Origin: Thiobacillus sp. 65-29
Lineage (GTDB): Bacteria; Pseudomonadota; Gammaproteobacteria; Burkholderiales; Thiobacillaceae
Direction of reading: 5' to 3'
NCBI GenBank assembly: GCA_001899775.1
Contig: MKWN01000044.1
Location: 1 to 64,000, forward strand
DNA: 64,000 nucleotides
The position numbers were made by a program, and so were the translations under genes. Position 1 is the stretch's first letter; each line of letters begins with the position of its first letter. The notes below the pieces were generated by a model, which had not been told where the DNA came from, did not search any database, and saw only the letters and a program-made list of their open reading frames with translations. This document shows positions 32,928 to 43,527 of this stretch, piece after piece.

Positions 32928-34198
32928 GCGGGCATATTCTCGTCGTCGACGACGAAGTGGGCATTCGTGAGTTGCTGTCGGAGATCCTCACCGACGAGGG
33001 TTACGACGTGCATCTCGCGGAAAACGCGGAAGCCGCGCGCGCCTTCCGCCAGCAGCGCCGCCCCGACCTCGTGCTGCTGGACATCTGGATGCCCGACACC
33101 GACGGCGTCACGCTGCTCAAGGAATGGGCCGGCGGTGGCCAGCTGACCATGCCGGTGGTGATGATGTCGGGCCACGGCACCATCGACACCGCAGTCGAAG
33201 CGACCAAGCTCGGCGCCACCGATTTCCTGGAAAAGCCGGTGGCGCTGGCCAAGCTGCTCGACACCGTCAACAAGGCGATCCGGCGCGGCGTATCGCTGCC
33301 GCGTCGCAGCGCGGGCATGGACCTGTCGGCGCTCGGGCGCAGTGCTCAGATCCAGGAACTGAAGAAGCGCCTCAGCCAGATCGCCGGCAACACCGCGCCG
33401 GTGATGCTGCTCGGCGAAGCCGGCAGCGGCTTCGAAATCTGCGCACATTTCCTGCACCAGCCGGGTACGGCCTGGGTCGAGATCAAGGACCGCGCGCGCC
33501 TGGTGTCCGACCCGCTGGGCTTCGTCGAAGGCCTCGGCAACGGCACCCTCTATCTGCCCGACGCCGGCGAGCTCGCGCGGCTGGAGCAGAAGGGACTGGG
33601 CCTGCTGCTCGACCGCATCGAGGGCAGCGGCGCGCGCCTGGTGTGCGGCAGCAGCCGCAGTCTCGACCCGCTGGTCGCCTCCGGTGAATTCGACAGCCGC
33701 CTGTATTACCGCCTGTCCAGCCTGGCGATCCAGATCCCGCCGCTGCGCGAGCATCGCGAGGACGTGCCGGAAATCGCCAACTTCATGCTGGCGCAGTTGA
33801 TCGAGGCGGGCGTCTGCCCGGTGCGCCGGCTCACCACCCCGGCCCTGAACCAGCTGCGCAATTTCGACTGGCCCGGCAACCTGCCGCAGCTCAACAACGT
33901 CGTGCGCACCCTCGCCGTCACCGCGCTGGCGAGCGAGATCGACGCCATCGACATCAACCGCGTGCTGGCGCCGCTGAAACAGGCCGCACCCGCGGTGGCG
34001 CATGGCATCCCCCTCGACATCCCGCTGCGCGAGGCGCGCGACGCCTTCGAGCGCATGTATTTCGAGCACCTGATCCAGAAGGAGGGCGGCAGCATGACCC
34101 GCGTGGCCGACAAGTCCGGGCTCGAGCGCACCCATCTGTATCGCAAGCTCAAGCAGCTCAACATCCGCCACGGCCGCCGTCTCGACGAGGATCTCTGA
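32924..34198 (+). CDS. ntrX: NtrX-like response regulator with degenerate AAA+ domain
   Basis: Receiver 'LVLLDIWMPDTDG'; AAA+ with 'GEAGSGFE' in place of GESGTGKE; no GAFTGA; Fis-type C-terminus. Confidence 0.87.
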   Translation: MSGHILVVDDEVGIRELLSEILTDEGYDVHLAENAEAARAFRQQRRPDLVLLDIWMPDTDGVTLLKEWAGGGQLTMPVVMMSGHGTIDTAVEATKLGATDFLEKPVALAKLLDTVNKAIRRGVSLPRRSAGMDLSALGRSAQIQELKKRLSQIAGNTAPVMLLGEAGSGFEICAHFLHQPGTAWVEIKDRARLVSDPLGFVEGLGNGTLYLPDAGELARLEQKGLGLLLDRIEGSGARLVCGSSRSLDPLVASGEFDSRLYYRLSSLAIQIPPLREHREDVPEIANFMLAQLIEAGVCPVRRLTTPALNQLRNFDWPGNLPQLNNVVRTLAVTALASEIDAIDINRVLAPLKQAAPAVAHGIPLDIPLREARDAFERMYFEHLIQKEGGSMTRVADKSGLERTHLYRKLKQLNIRHGRRLDEDL

Positions 34199-34225
34199 CC
34201 CCGCGGCGGGCGCATTTCATCCCCA

Positions 34226-35599
34226 ATGAAAATCATCATTCTCGGCGCCGGCCAGGTCGGCGCCAACCTGGCGGAAAGCCTGGTCGCCGAAAACAACGAC
34301 ATCACCGTGGTCGACGTCGATCACACGCGTCTCGCGCTGCTGCAGGACCGCTTCGACCTGCGTACCGTGCGCGGCCACGCGGCACATCCGTCGGTCCTCA
34401 GACAGGCCGGGGTGGACGACGCCGACATGCTGGTGGCGGTGACGCAGAGCGACGAAACCAACCTCGTCGCATGCCGGCTGGCGGCCACTCTGTTCAACGT
34501 GCCGACGCGCATCGCGCGTATCCGTTCGAGCGACTTCCTGGGCCTGGACGCGGAATTCCTCAACGAACAGTTCGGCGTCAACGACGTCATCAGTCCGGAG
34601 CAGGAAGTCACCGACACGCTGCGCCGCCTCATCGAACACCCCGAGGCGCTGCAGGTACTCGACTTCGCCGGCGGCAAGGTCCGCCTGGTGGCGGTACGCG
34701 CGTATCACGGCGGCCCGCTGGTCGGCCACGAACTGCAGGACATCCGTCGCCACATGCCGAACATCGACTGCCGAGTGGCGGCGATCTACCGCAGCAATCG
34801 CGGCATCGTCCCGCACGGCGCCACGGTGATCGAACCCGGCGACGAAGTGTTCTTCATCGCCCGCCGCCAGGACATCCCGACGGTCATGCGCGAACTGCGG
34901 CGCATGGAGCGTCCGGTCAGGCGGGTGATGATCGCCGGCGGCGGCAACATCGGCCAGCGCCTGGCGGCGTGTCTCGAGCGCGGCCACCAAGTCAAGCTCA
35001 TCGACCACAACAAGGCGACCACCAGTCACCTCGCCGAAAAACTGCACCGCACGCTGGTGCTCACCGGCGACGCCACCGACGAGGACCTCCTGGAGCAGGA
35101 GAACATCGAGTCGATGGACGTTTTCTGCGCACTCACCAACGACGACGAGGACAACATCATGTCCGCGCTGCTTGCCAAGCGCATGGGCGCCCACCGGGTG
35201 ATTGCCCTCATCAACCGCTCTGCCTACGTCAACCTGGTGCAGGGCGGCGAGATCGACATCGCCATCTCGCCGGCGCTGGCGACGGTCGGACCTCTGCTGT
35301 CCAAGATCCGCCGCGGCGACATGGCGGCGGTGCACAGTCTGCGGCGTGGCGCGGCGGAGGTGCTGGAAATCGTCATCCACGGCGACCTCAAGACCTCCAA
35401 GGTGGTGGGCCGGCGCATCGGCGACGTGGCACTGCCGGAAGGCGCGACGATCGCCGCCCTCATCCGCGGCGAGGACGTGCTGATCGCCCACCACGACACC
35501 CCGATGCAGACGGAGGACCACCTCATCGTGTTCGCCCTCAACAAGCGCATCATCCCCAAGGTCGAAAAGCTCTTCCAGGTCGGCTTCGGTTTCTTCTGA
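34226..35599 (+). CDS. trkA: Trk system potassium transporter TrkA
   Basis: Two RCK repeats 'MKIIILGAGQVGANLAESL' and 'VMIAGGGNIGQRLA'. Confidence 0.95.
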   Translation: MKIIILGAGQVGANLAESLVAENNDITVVDVDHTRLALLQDRFDLRTVRGHAAHPSVLRQAGVDDADMLVAVTQSDETNLVACRLAATLFNVPTRIARIRSSDFLGLDAEFLNEQFGVNDVISPEQEVTDTLRRLIEHPEALQVLDFAGGKVRLVAVRAYHGGPLVGHELQDIRRHMPNIDCRVAAIYRSNRGIVPHGATVIEPGDEVFFIARRQDIPTVMRELRRMERPVRRVMIAGGGNIGQRLAACLERGHQVKLIDHNKATTSHLAEKLHRTLVLTGDATDEDLLEQENIESMDVFCALTNDDEDNIMSALLAKRMGAHRVIALINRSAYVNLVQGGEIDIAISPALATVGPLLSKIRRGDMAAVHSLRRGAAEVLEIVIHGDLKTSKVVGRRIGDVALPEGATIAALIRGEDVLIAHHDTPMQTEDHLIVFALNKRIIPKVEKLFQVGFGFF

Positions 35600-35686
35600 G
35601 AGCGTCCGCCGCGCGGCGGGGACTGGTAACATCGCGCCGATGAAAAAACCGACCGACGGTGCAGCCGAAATCCCCAGGACCGCCCC

Positions 35687-37144
35687 ATGTCGCAAATCCT
35701 GCCCGTAGTCCACGTCCTGTCGAAGGTGCTGATGATCTATGCCTGCGCCTTCCTGCTGCCGCTCGCCATCTCGCTGGGCCTGGCCGACGGCGCACACCGC
35801 GCATTCGACGCGGCGATCGCCGCCACCCTCGTGTCCGGCTTCGCGCTGTGGCTACTCTCCCTGCGGAACAGCCGGGAACTGCACACCCGCGACGGCTTCC
35901 TGCTGGTGGTGTTGGTGTGGACGATCATGCCGCTGTATTCGACCATTCCGCTTCTCGTCCAGCTGCCTGAGCTCAGTTTCACCGACGCCTATTTCGAGGC
36001 GGTATCCGGCCTCACCGCCACCGGCGCGACCGTACTTTCCGGCCTCGATGCCCTGCCGCCCTCGATCAACGTGTGGCGCACCCAGATGCACTGGATCGGC
36101 GGCATGGGGGTGATCGTGCTGGTGGTGGCGGTGCTGCCGCTGCTGGGGGTGGGGGGCCGGCAGATGTTCAAGGCCGAGACGCCGACACCGATGAAGGACA
36201 GCAAGCTCACCCCGCGCATGGCGGAAACCGCCAAGGGCCTGTGGTTGGTGTACGTGCTGTTCACGGCGCTGTGCATTCTCGCCTTGCGGGCCGGCGGCAT
36301 GAGCTGGCTCGACGCCCTGATCCACGCCTTCAGCGTGATGGCCCTGGGCGGCATGTCGTCGCATGACGCCAGCCTTGGCTATTTCGATTCGGTCACGCTG
36401 GAGATCGTCGTCATGGTGTTCGCGCTGGTCTCGGCGATCAGCTTTTCCACCCATTTCATGGCATTTCGTACGCGCAGCCTGCTGGCGTATCGCCATGACG
36501 TCGAAATCCCCTGGCTGTTCGGCGTGCTCGCCGTCAGCATCCTGGGGCTGAGTCTGTTCCTGCTGAACCGGGGTTTCTACCTGGATTTCCCGGAGGCCTT
36601 GCGCTACGCGGCATTCCATACGGTATCGATCGCCACGACACTCGGCTTTGCGACCACCGACTACAACGTCTGGCCGTATTTCGCCCCCTTGTGGATGCTG
36701 TTCCTGTCGAGCTTCATCACCAGCTCCGGTTCCACCGGCGGTGGCATCAAGATGCTGCGCGCGGTGCTGCTCTATAAACAGCTCTACCGCGAGCTGATCA
36801 AGCTGGTCCACCCCAACGCGGCCATCCACACCAAGCTGGGTGCGCAGGCGGTGCCGAACAAGATCATCTATGCCGTGCTGGCCTTCCTCTTCGTCTACGT
36901 CGCCTCGGTCGTGGTGCTCTCGTTCATCCTGTCCGCCTCGGGGCTGGACATCTTCACCGCGTTCACCGCGGTTGTCGCGATGGTCAACAACACCGGCCCC
37001 GGTCTCGGCCAGGTCGGCCCTGCCAGCACCTATGCGGTACTCAGCGATTTCCAGACCTGGGTGTGCAGCTTCGCCATGCTGCTCGGGCGGCTGGAGTTCT
37101 TTACGCTGCTGGTGGTACTCACGCCAGTCTTCTGGCGCAAGTGA
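35687..37144 (+). CDS. trkH: Trk potassium transporter TrkH
   Basis: '[25 protein letters not shown]', 'GSTGGGIK', 'NNTGPGLG'. Confidence 0.95.
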   Translation: MSQILPVVHVLSKVLMIYACAFLLPLAISLGLADGAHRAFDAAIAATLVSGFALWLLSLRNSRELHTRDGFLLVVLVWTIMPLYSTIPLLVQLPELSFTDAYFEAVSGLTATGATVLSGLDALPPSINVWRTQMHWIGGMGVIVLVVAVLPLLGVGGRQMFKAETPTPMKDSKLTPRMAETAKGLWLVYVLFTALCILALRAGGMSWLDALIHAFSVMALGGMSSHDASLGYFDSVTLEIVVMVFALVSAISFSTHFMAFRTRSLLAYRHDVEIPWLFGVLAVSILGLSLFLLNRGFYLDFPEALRYAAFHTVSIATTLGFATTDYNVWPYFAPLWMLFLSSFITSSGSTGGGIKMLRAVLLYKQLYRELIKLVHPNAAIHTKLGAQAVPNKIIYAVLAFLFVYVASVVVLSFILSASGLDIFTAFTAVVAMVNNTGPGLGQVGPASTYAVLSDFQTWVCSFAMLLGRLEFFTLLVVLTPVFWRK

Positions 37145-37214
37145 AAAACCAGGCTGGCACGTCGCGCGAAGGCCTGGGTTAGAATTCCCCTATCGATTTT
37201 TTCAGGAGCAGCAA

Positions 37215-37490
37215 ATGGCACGCATGGTGAACTGTGTGAAGCTCGGTCGCGAGGCCGAGGGTCTGGCGTTTCCCCCGGTTCCGGGCGAGTTGGGCAAGAA
37301 GATTTTCGATAGCGTATCGAAGGAGGCCTGGGCCGGCTGGCAGCGCCAGCAGACCATGCTGATCAACGAGAACCGTCTCAACATGGCCGACGCGCAGGCA
37401 CGCAAGTACCTGATGGAGCAGATGAGCCGCTACTTCTTCGGCGGTGGCGCCGTCGACCAGGCGGCGGGCTACGTGCCGCCGACCCGCTGA
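37215..37490 (+). CDS. yggX: Probable Fe(2+)-trafficking / oxidative damage protection protein YggX
   Basis: '[17 protein letters not shown]', '[12 protein letters not shown]'. Confidence 0.95.
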   Translation: MARMVNCVKLGREAEGLAFPPVPGELGKKIFDSVSKEAWAGWQRQQTMLINENRLNMADAQARKYLMEQMSRYFFGGGAVDQAAGYVPPTR

Positions 37491-37499
37491 TCGCGCCGC

Positions 37500-37541
37500 A
37501 TCACGCACAACGGGCGCCCGCGGGCGCCCGTTGTGCGTGAT
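37500..37541. terminator. Perfect 42-bp palindrome between convergent yggX and phoU (bidirectional terminator candidate)
   Basis: ATCACGCACAACGGGCGCCCG/CGGGCGCCCGTTGTGCGTGAT. Confidence 0.75.
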
Positions 37542-37550
37542 ATGCGCCGC

Positions 37551-38252
37551 TTACAGGACTTCCTTCTCGATCTCTTCCAGCGAGGTGTGGCGCACGTCCT
37601 TGCCCTTGACCATGTAGATCACGTATTCCGACATGTTCTCGGCATGATCGCCCATGCGCTCGATCGCCTTGATGACGAACAGGATATCGATGGACACGGA
37701 GATGGTGCGTGGGTCCTCCATCATGTAGGTGATGAGATAGCGCAGGTTGCGGCGGAATTCCTCGTCCACCGCCCGATCCAGACGCGCGATCTCGACCGCC
37801 TTGCTGGCATCCAGACGGGCAAAGCCGTCGAGCGCCTTCCTGAGCATGTCGAGCACCATGCCGCCCATGTACTTCACTTCCGAAAACGGCGGCAGGCCGA
37901 CGCGTTCCGACTCGTGGATCAGCCGCGCCATGCGCGCGATTTTCGCCGCCTCGTCGCCGATGCGCTCGAGGTCGGTGATCGTCTTCACCACCATCATCAC
38001 TATGCGCAGGTCGGACGCGGTGGGTTGGCGCCGCGCGATGATGCGCGTGCAGTCCTCGTCGATGCTGACTTCGAGGGCATTCACCTGATGGTCGTTGCGG
38101 TCGACGCGCTCGGCAAGCTCCATGTTGCCGGTGACGAGCGCCTCGATCGCGTCGGTGATCTGCGCCTCGACCAGCCCGCCCATCTTCAGCACGCTGGCGC
38201 GCACCGCTTCGAGTTCGGCATCGAATTGTTTATAGGTATGTTCGGTCGGCAT
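37551..38252 (-). CDS. phoU: Phosphate signaling protein PhoU
   Basis: 'Y..FD.EL', two three-helix repeats, 'IERMGDHAENMSEYVIYMVKG'. Confidence 0.95.
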   Translation of the reverse strand: MPTEHTYKQFDAELEAVRASVLKMGGLVEAQITDAIEALVTGNMELAERVDRNDHQVNALEVSIDEDCTRIIARRQPTASDLRIVMMVVKTITDLERIGDEAAKIARMARLIHESERVGLPPFSEVKYMGGMVLDMLRKALDGFARLDASKAVEIARLDRAVDEEFRRNLRYLITYMMEDPRTISVSIDILFVIKAIERMGDHAENMSEYVIYMVKGKDVRHTSLEEIEKEVL

Positions 38253-38319
38253 CGTGTCTCTCCAGGATTCTGCCTTTCATTATAGGCAGCAATGATGACG
38301 GCTTGATGACCGGCGGGAT

Positions 38320-38733
38320 TCAGCCGGTATGGAAATCCAGACTGTAACGGGTGCCGTCGAGTTCCAGGAAGAGCGTCCAGGCGCGTCCACCCGTGACGCA
38401 CACCGGCAGCGTCGCCTGCGCGACGAAACCGCCATCGCCGTCGCGGTGCAGGTCGTAGCGGTTGAAGCCCATGTCCATGCCGACCATCTGGAATTCGGCG
38501 CTGACCCGCGTGGCACCGGGTGCATCGACCCGCAGGGTGAAGCGCTCCAGCGGCAACGGGCGCGTGGCGAAGCGCACCCGCGCCGGCAGGCTGCGATGCA
38601 CGAAGGCACAGCCGGCGACCGGGTCGCTGCACGCGATCGCCACGGCCGTGGCAGGGCGCTGCGTCCGGTAGCCGGCAACCGCGATCGCCACCAGTGCCAG
38701 CGCCAGCAGCAGCGGCGCGACCACGCGCTTCAT
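38320..38733 (-). CDS. Hypothetical membrane-anchored protein
   Basis: N-terminal TM helix; no family recognised with confidence. Confidence 0.6.
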   Translation of the reverse strand: MKRVVAPLLLALALVAIAVAGYRTQRPATAVAIACSDPVAGCAFVHRSLPARVRFATRPLPLERFTLRVDAPGATRVSAEFQMVGMDMGFNRYDLHRDGDGGFVAQATLPVCVTGGRAWTLFLELDGTRYSLDFHTG

Positions 38734-39722
38734 GTCCACGCTCCGCGCAGCAGCGCGACGCCATGCGCGCCGTGCGTCTGCGCGAGGCGCACGTCCTCGC
38801 GCGCCAGCCCGCCGAGGCCGTACACCGGAATGGGACTGGCCGCCGCCAGCGCTGCGAAACGATCCCAGCCAAGCGTAGGGGCGCCGGGATGGGTGAGCGT
38901 CGGCAGCACCGGCGAGAGCAGCGCGAAGTCCGCGCCGAGTGCCGCCGCATGCGCCAACTCCGTGGCGTCATGGCAGGACGCGCCGACCCATGCGCAGGCG
39001 GGGCGCACGTCGAGCGCGGCCATGGCGGCGGCGTCCAGATGCACGCCGTCGGCGCCGACCGCGTGCGCCAGATCCTCGCTGCCGTTCACCAGCACGCGTG
39101 CGCCGTGGGCGTGCGCACGGCGCACCGTTGCGCGCGCGAGTTCGCGGCGCTGTGCTTCCGGCAGCGACTTGTCGCGCACCTGGATCAGGCGCAGGCCGGC
39201 GGCGAGCGCCGCGTCGAGCCGTTGCAGAAAGACGTCGACGCCAAGCGCTTCGGCGTGCGTGATGCCGAGCAGCGGCGGCAGCGCCAGGGCCTTGAGCACC
39301 GGAAAATTGGCGGGCAACAGCGGCGTCACTGACACGGCCTCCGGACGCTGCCATGAAAACACCTGGCCCTCGTGCGGATGCGGCTCGCCCTGCCAGTCGA
39401 ACACGCGAAAAAAGTTGAGCCGTACCGTCGCATGCGGATAGCTGAACACGCGGGTGATCCAGCGGCAGGGCGTGCCGATGGCGATACCGAGCTCCTCCGC
39501 GAGCTCGCGTGCGAGCGCGGCGGCGAGCGCCTCGCCCGCTTCCACCTTGCCGCCGGGAAATTCCCAGTAGCCGGCGTAGGCCTTGCCCGCCGGGCGTTGC
39601 GCCAGCAGCACACGGCCATCGGGGCGCGTCAGTACCGCGGCGACGACTTCGATGAGGCCGCCACGGGCTTCGTGTTCGCTTCCCCCCACGCTTGCGGAAG
39701 AGGGGGGCAGTTCGTGTGTCAT
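38730..39722 (-). CDS. Nudix (MutT-like) hydrolase fused to ThiE-like domain
   Basis: Nudix box 'GKVEAGEALAAALARELAEELG'; C-terminal 'LIQVRDKSLPEAQRRELAR...VLVNGSEDLAHAVGADGVHL'. Confidence 0.92.
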   Translation of the reverse strand: MTHELPPSSASVGGSEHEARGGLIEVVAAVLTRPDGRVLLAQRPAGKAYAGYWEFPGGKVEAGEALAAALARELAEELGIAIGTPCRWITRVFSYPHATVRLNFFRVFDWQGEPHPHEGQVFSWQRPEAVSVTPLLPANFPVLKALALPPLLGITHAEALGVDVFLQRLDAALAAGLRLIQVRDKSLPEAQRRELARATVRRAHAHGARVLVNGSEDLAHAVGADGVHLDAAAMAALDVRPACAWVGASCHDATELAHAAALGADFALLSPVLPTLTHPGAPTLGWDRFAALAAASPIPVYGLGGLAREDVRLAQTHGAHGVALLRGAWT

Positions 39723-40558
39723 CGCGTCCCCGCCCAGTCGCGTGCGAACTGCCACGCCACCCGCCCGTTGCGCGCGCCGCGTCCCTGCGCCCATTGCAGG
39801 GCAGCGCGCTCGAAGCCCGCATCCGGCGGCGTGCCGAGCACGGTTGCCCAGTGGCGCGCGACGGCGAGATAGGTGTCCTGGTCCATCGCGTAGAACGCGA
39901 TCCACACGCCGAAGCGGTCGGACAGCGAGATCTTTTCCTCGATCGCCTCGCCGGGCTGCACCTCGCCGCCGCGGTACGTCGCGTCCAGGTTCTCCGCCAT
40001 GTATTCCGGCATCAGGTGGCGGCGGTTGCTGGTGGCGTAGATCAGCACGTTGTCGGAAGGCCCCGCCAGCGAGCCGTCGAGCGCGGCTTTCAGGCTGGCG
40101 TAGCCGGGCTCATGTTCGGCGAACGTGAGGTCGTCGATGAAGATGATGAAACGCCGCTCGCTGTCGGCGAGCAGTTCGAACAGGTCGGGCAGATGTGGCA
40201 GGCCCGCCTTGTCGACCTCGATCAGGCGCAGGCCCTTCGCCGCGTACTTGGCGTGCACCGCCTTCACCAGCGAGGACTTGCCGCAGCCGCGCGCGCCGGT
40301 CAGCAGCACGTTGTTGGCGGGCCTGCCGGCGACGAACTGGCGCGTGTTGGCGTCGACACGACGCTTCTGTGCGTCGATTGCCAGGAGGTCCTTCAGCGCC
40401 ACCCGCTGCGGATGCAGAATGGGTTTCAGACCGCCCGCCTGTGTCGACCAGCGCGCGGCGCGCACGCGCGCCCAGTCGGGCGGCGGCTGGCGAGTCGGGG
40501 CGTCGAGACAGTCGAGCAGGCGCTCGATGCGGGGAAGGAGCGAGCCAAAGTCGTTCAT
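39719..40558 (-). CDS. DUF815-type ATP-binding protein
   Basis: 'NNVLLTGARGCGKSSLVKAV', 'RFIIFIDDLTF', 'NVLIYATSNRRHL'. Confidence 0.88.
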   Translation of the reverse strand: MNDFGSLLPRIERLLDCLDAPTRQPPPDWARVRAARWSTQAGGLKPILHPQRVALKDLLAIDAQKRRVDANTRQFVAGRPANNVLLTGARGCGKSSLVKAVHAKYAAKGLRLIEVDKAGLPHLPDLFELLADSERRFIIFIDDLTFAEHEPGYASLKAALDGSLAGPSDNVLIYATSNRRHLMPEYMAENLDATYRGGEVQPGEAIEEKISLSDRFGVWIAFYAMDQDTYLAVARHWATVLGTPPDAGFERAALQWAQGRGARNGRVAWQFARDWAGTR

Positions 40559-40640
40559 TTTGAAATTCTAGCCCGTGACTTGGCGAAAATTCGCGGAGAT
40601 CGCAGGCAAGGGCTTATCCTTGTTACGGCGCGTCACTCGA

Positions 40641-41417
40641 TCATTCACGTGCTGCCCGCTTGTCCCGTACCTGCAGACCTTTCCCGTGGGTGCGCACGTC
40701 GAAAAGGCCGATAGCCTGGAACAAGCCACTGAGTTTCGCATAGCCGTAATTGCGCGAATCGAATGAAGCCTGCTTGGAAATATGCTGGCCGACGGCGCCT
40801 AGTCCCGCCCAGCCTTCATCATCGGCCGCCGCCTCGACGGCCTTGCGCAGCAGGTTGACCAGACGGGTATCGCCGCGCAGGGTGGCGGCACTCGCCCGGG
40901 TGGGGGATGGCGCACCGTTTTTCTGTTCAGCGGACTTGAGCGGCGCGGCTTCCGCCGGGTCAAGCACCGCCCCTTCTTCGGGACGGCGCAGGCTCTCGAG
41001 GTAGAGAAACTTGTTGCAGGCATTGACGAAGGGTTTTGGCGTCTTCTGTTCGCCGAAGCCATAAATCTTGAGGCCATTGGCCCGCAAACGCATCACCAGC
41101 GGTGTGAAATCGGAATCACTCGAAACAATGCCGAAGCCATCGAGCTGCTTCATATAAAGCAGATCCATCGCATCGATGATCATTGCCGCATCGGTCGCAT
41201 TCTTCCCCTTCGTATAGTCGAATTGTTGAATCGGCTGGATCGCGTAATCGTGCAGCAGCGCCGCCCAGGCATTGAGATGCGAGCTTTTCCAGTTGCCGTA
41301 GGCGCGGCGGATATTGATCACGCCCTCTTTCGCCAGCTCGTCCAGCACTTCGTCGATCATGTCGGCCGGGCTGTTGTCGGCATCGATCAGCATGGCAATG
41401 CGGTGCTCGTGAGTCAT
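40641..41417 (-). CDS. NYN domain protein with C-terminal OST-HTH/LOTUS-like domain
   Basis: 'IAMLIDADNSPADMIDEVLDELAK', 'DAAMIIDAMDLLY', 'GFGIVSSDSDFTPLVMRLR'. Confidence 0.9.
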   Translation of the reverse strand: MTHEHRIAMLIDADNSPADMIDEVLDELAKEGVINIRRAYGNWKSSHLNAWAALLHDYAIQPIQQFDYTKGKNATDAAMIIDAMDLLYMKQLDGFGIVSSDSDFTPLVMRLRANGLKIYGFGEQKTPKPFVNACNKFLYLESLRRPEEGAVLDPAEAAPLKSAEQKNGAPSPTRASAATLRGDTRLVNLLRKAVEAAADDEGWAGLGAVGQHISKQASFDSRNYGYAKLSGLFQAIGLFDVRTHGKGLQVRDKRAARE

Positions 41418-41469
41418 GGGGCGGGTCCAGGTCAGCGGGGGTCGGAATGTGCTCTGACGGAGTCCGTCG

Positions 41470-42696
41470 TCAGGTCCGGTACTCCGCGTTGATCTTCACG
41501 TAATCGTAGGAGAAATCGCAGGTCCACACGGTGGCGCTGGCGGCGCCGCGGTTCAGTGCGACGCGCACGGTGATCTCGGCTTCCTTCATGACCGCGGCGC
41601 CCTGCGCCTCGGTGTAGCTCGCGGCGCGGCCGCCGTGCTCGGCGACCAGCACGTCGCCGAGCCACACTTTCAGGGCGTCGACGTCGAGGTCGCTCACCCC
41701 GGCATAGCCGATGGCGGCGAGGATGCGGCCGAGGTTCGGGTCGGAGGCGAAGAACGCGGTCTTCACCAGCGGCGAGCGCGCGATGGCGTAGGCGATCTGT
41801 TTGCATTCGGCGCGGTCGCGCCCGCCTTCGACCGCGATGGTCATGAACTTGGTCGCGCCTTCGCCGTCGCGCGCCATCGCCTGGGCGAGTTCGATCGCGA
41901 CTTCGCTCAGCGCGGTCTTCAGCACGGCGTAGTCGGCGCCGCCGGCGTCGGCGATTGCGGCGTTGCCGGCCTGACCGGTGGCGATGAGGATGAAGCTGTC
42001 GTTGGTCGAGGTGTCGCCGTCGACGGTGACGCAGTTGAACGACACATCGGCGACGTCCTGCACCAGCCGCTGCATCAGCGCCGGAGCGATGGCCGCGTCG
42101 GTGGCGACGAAACCCAGCATGGTCGCCATGTTGGGGTGGATCATGCCGGACCCCTTGGCGATGCCGGTCACCGTCACGGTCCGGCCGCCGATCTCGACCT
42201 GACGGCTGGCGCCCTTGGCGACGATGTCGGTGGTCATGATGGCGTGGGCCGCTTCGCTCCAGTGACCCGGCGCAAGGTCGGCCTGCGCGGCGGGCAGCGC
42301 GGGGAGAATCCGGTCGACCGGCAGCGGTTCGAGGATCACGCCGGTGGAAAACGGCAGCACGTTTTCGGCCTTCACGCCGAACAGCGCGGCGACCGCCTTA
42401 CAGGTGCGGCGTGCGCGCGCGAGCCCCTCCGCGCCGGTGCCGGCGTTGGCGTTGCCGGTGTTGATGAGGAGGGCGCGGATGTCGCCCTGCGCGAGGTGCA
42501 GTTTGCACACGGTCACCGGCGCGGCGCAGAAACGGTTCTGTGTGAACACGCCGGCGACCTGCGCGCCGGCCGTCAATTCGATGAGGGTGAGGTCGCGCCG
42601 GCCGGGTTTCTTGATACCGGCGGAGGCGATGCCGAGGCGCACGCCGGCAACGGGCAACAGGGAAGCGGGATCGGGAGCGGCGAGGTTGACAGGCAT
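41470..42696 (-). CDS. argJ: Bifunctional glutamate N-acetyltransferase / amino-acid acetyltransferase
   Basis: '[12 protein letters not shown]', '[11 protein letters not shown]', ends '[10 protein letters not shown]'. Confidence 0.97.
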   Translation of the reverse strand: MPVNLAAPDPASLLPVAGVRLGIASAGIKKPGRRDLTLIELTAGAQVAGVFTQNRFCAAPVTVCKLHLAQGDIRALLINTGNANAGTGAEGLARARRTCKAVAALFGVKAENVLPFSTGVILEPLPVDRILPALPAAQADLAPGHWSEAAHAIMTTDIVAKGASRQVEIGGRTVTVTGIAKGSGMIHPNMATMLGFVATDAAIAPALMQRLVQDVADVSFNCVTVDGDTSTNDSFILIATGQAGNAAIADAGGADYAVLKTALSEVAIELAQAMARDGEGATKFMTIAVEGGRDRAECKQIAYAIARSPLVKTAFFASDPNLGRILAAIGYAGVSDLDVDALKVWLGDVLVAEHGGRAASYTEAQGAAVMKEAEITVRVALNRGAASATVWTCDFSYDYVKINAEYRT

Positions 42697-42741
42697 GGCG
42701 GCAGACCGGAATGGAAAGCCGCTATTTTATGCCTCCCGCGC

Positions 42742-42981
42742 CTAGGGCGTGCGCCGAAGCAGACGGTCGAGCGCGCGGCGGAACCCCGGCCGCCACGGCC
42801 ACACGGGGTCGAGTTCGATCGAGCGGGCGAGCGCGGCCAGCGCGATCAGCGCGAACACCGCGAATAGGGCCTGCGATACCAGTTGGCGGGGCGTGAGCAG
42901 GGCGAGCGGCATGTCCAGGAATCCCGGGACATAGAACAGGCTGGCAAACGCCGCAAAGAGAAAAGCCGGAACCAGATACAT
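42742..42981 (-). CDS. Small hypothetical membrane protein
   Basis: 79 aa with hydrophobic segments. Confidence 0.45.
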   Translation of the reverse strand: MYLVPAFLFAAFASLFYVPGFLDMPLALLTPRQLVSQALFAVFALIALAALARSIELDPVWPWRPGFRRALDRLLRRTP

Positions 42982-43124
42982 GATTTCCGCGGTTCAGTCG
43001 TGACATACGAAGCCTAGCACGGTGCGTGCCACCCGCACAAAATCGCACAAAAACAAGGTGTTGTGCCTTGCCGGTGCGTCAGGGGCGAAGTCGTGTGTAA
43101 AGCGCGCCGACAGCGGCAGGGGGG

Positions 43125-43463
43125 CTATTTGCCCAGCGGCGCGCCCGCCAGACGGCGCAGGATTTCGTGCGACAGCGAGTAAAAGCGCGGTGTCGGCCCA
43201 AGATCCTCGTAGATCGGGTCGCCGTAATCGTCCTCGGCGATGACGCGCTTGCCCGGCACGTAGGGCATCGCCACCTCCAGTTCGTCGAGCGCCGCACGGA
43301 TGAGGTCGGCCATCAACTGGGAATCGGTGCGCGCCGGATACATGAGGTGCAAGGCCTCGATGCGGGCCGCGTCGCGCAATGGCAGGTCGACGGCATAGGA
43401 ACGGGCCACGGCGCTGGCCTGGCTGGTCTGTCTCCAGCGTTGGATCAGTTCGGCAATACGCAT
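43125..43463 (-). CDS. Hypothetical protein
   Basis: 112 aa ORF with plausible start; no confident family. Confidence 0.5.
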   Translation of the reverse strand: MRIAELIQRWRQTSQASAVARSYAVDLPLRDAARIEALHLMYPARTDSQLMADLIRAALDELEVAMPYVPGKRVIAEDDYGDPIYEDLGPTPRFYSLSHEILRRLAGAPLGK

Positions 43464-43527
43464 CCCGGGTTCCCCTGCACTTCGATGGTCCCGTTATAGC
43501 AAAGGACGCGGCGAGGAAAAGCCGGAA

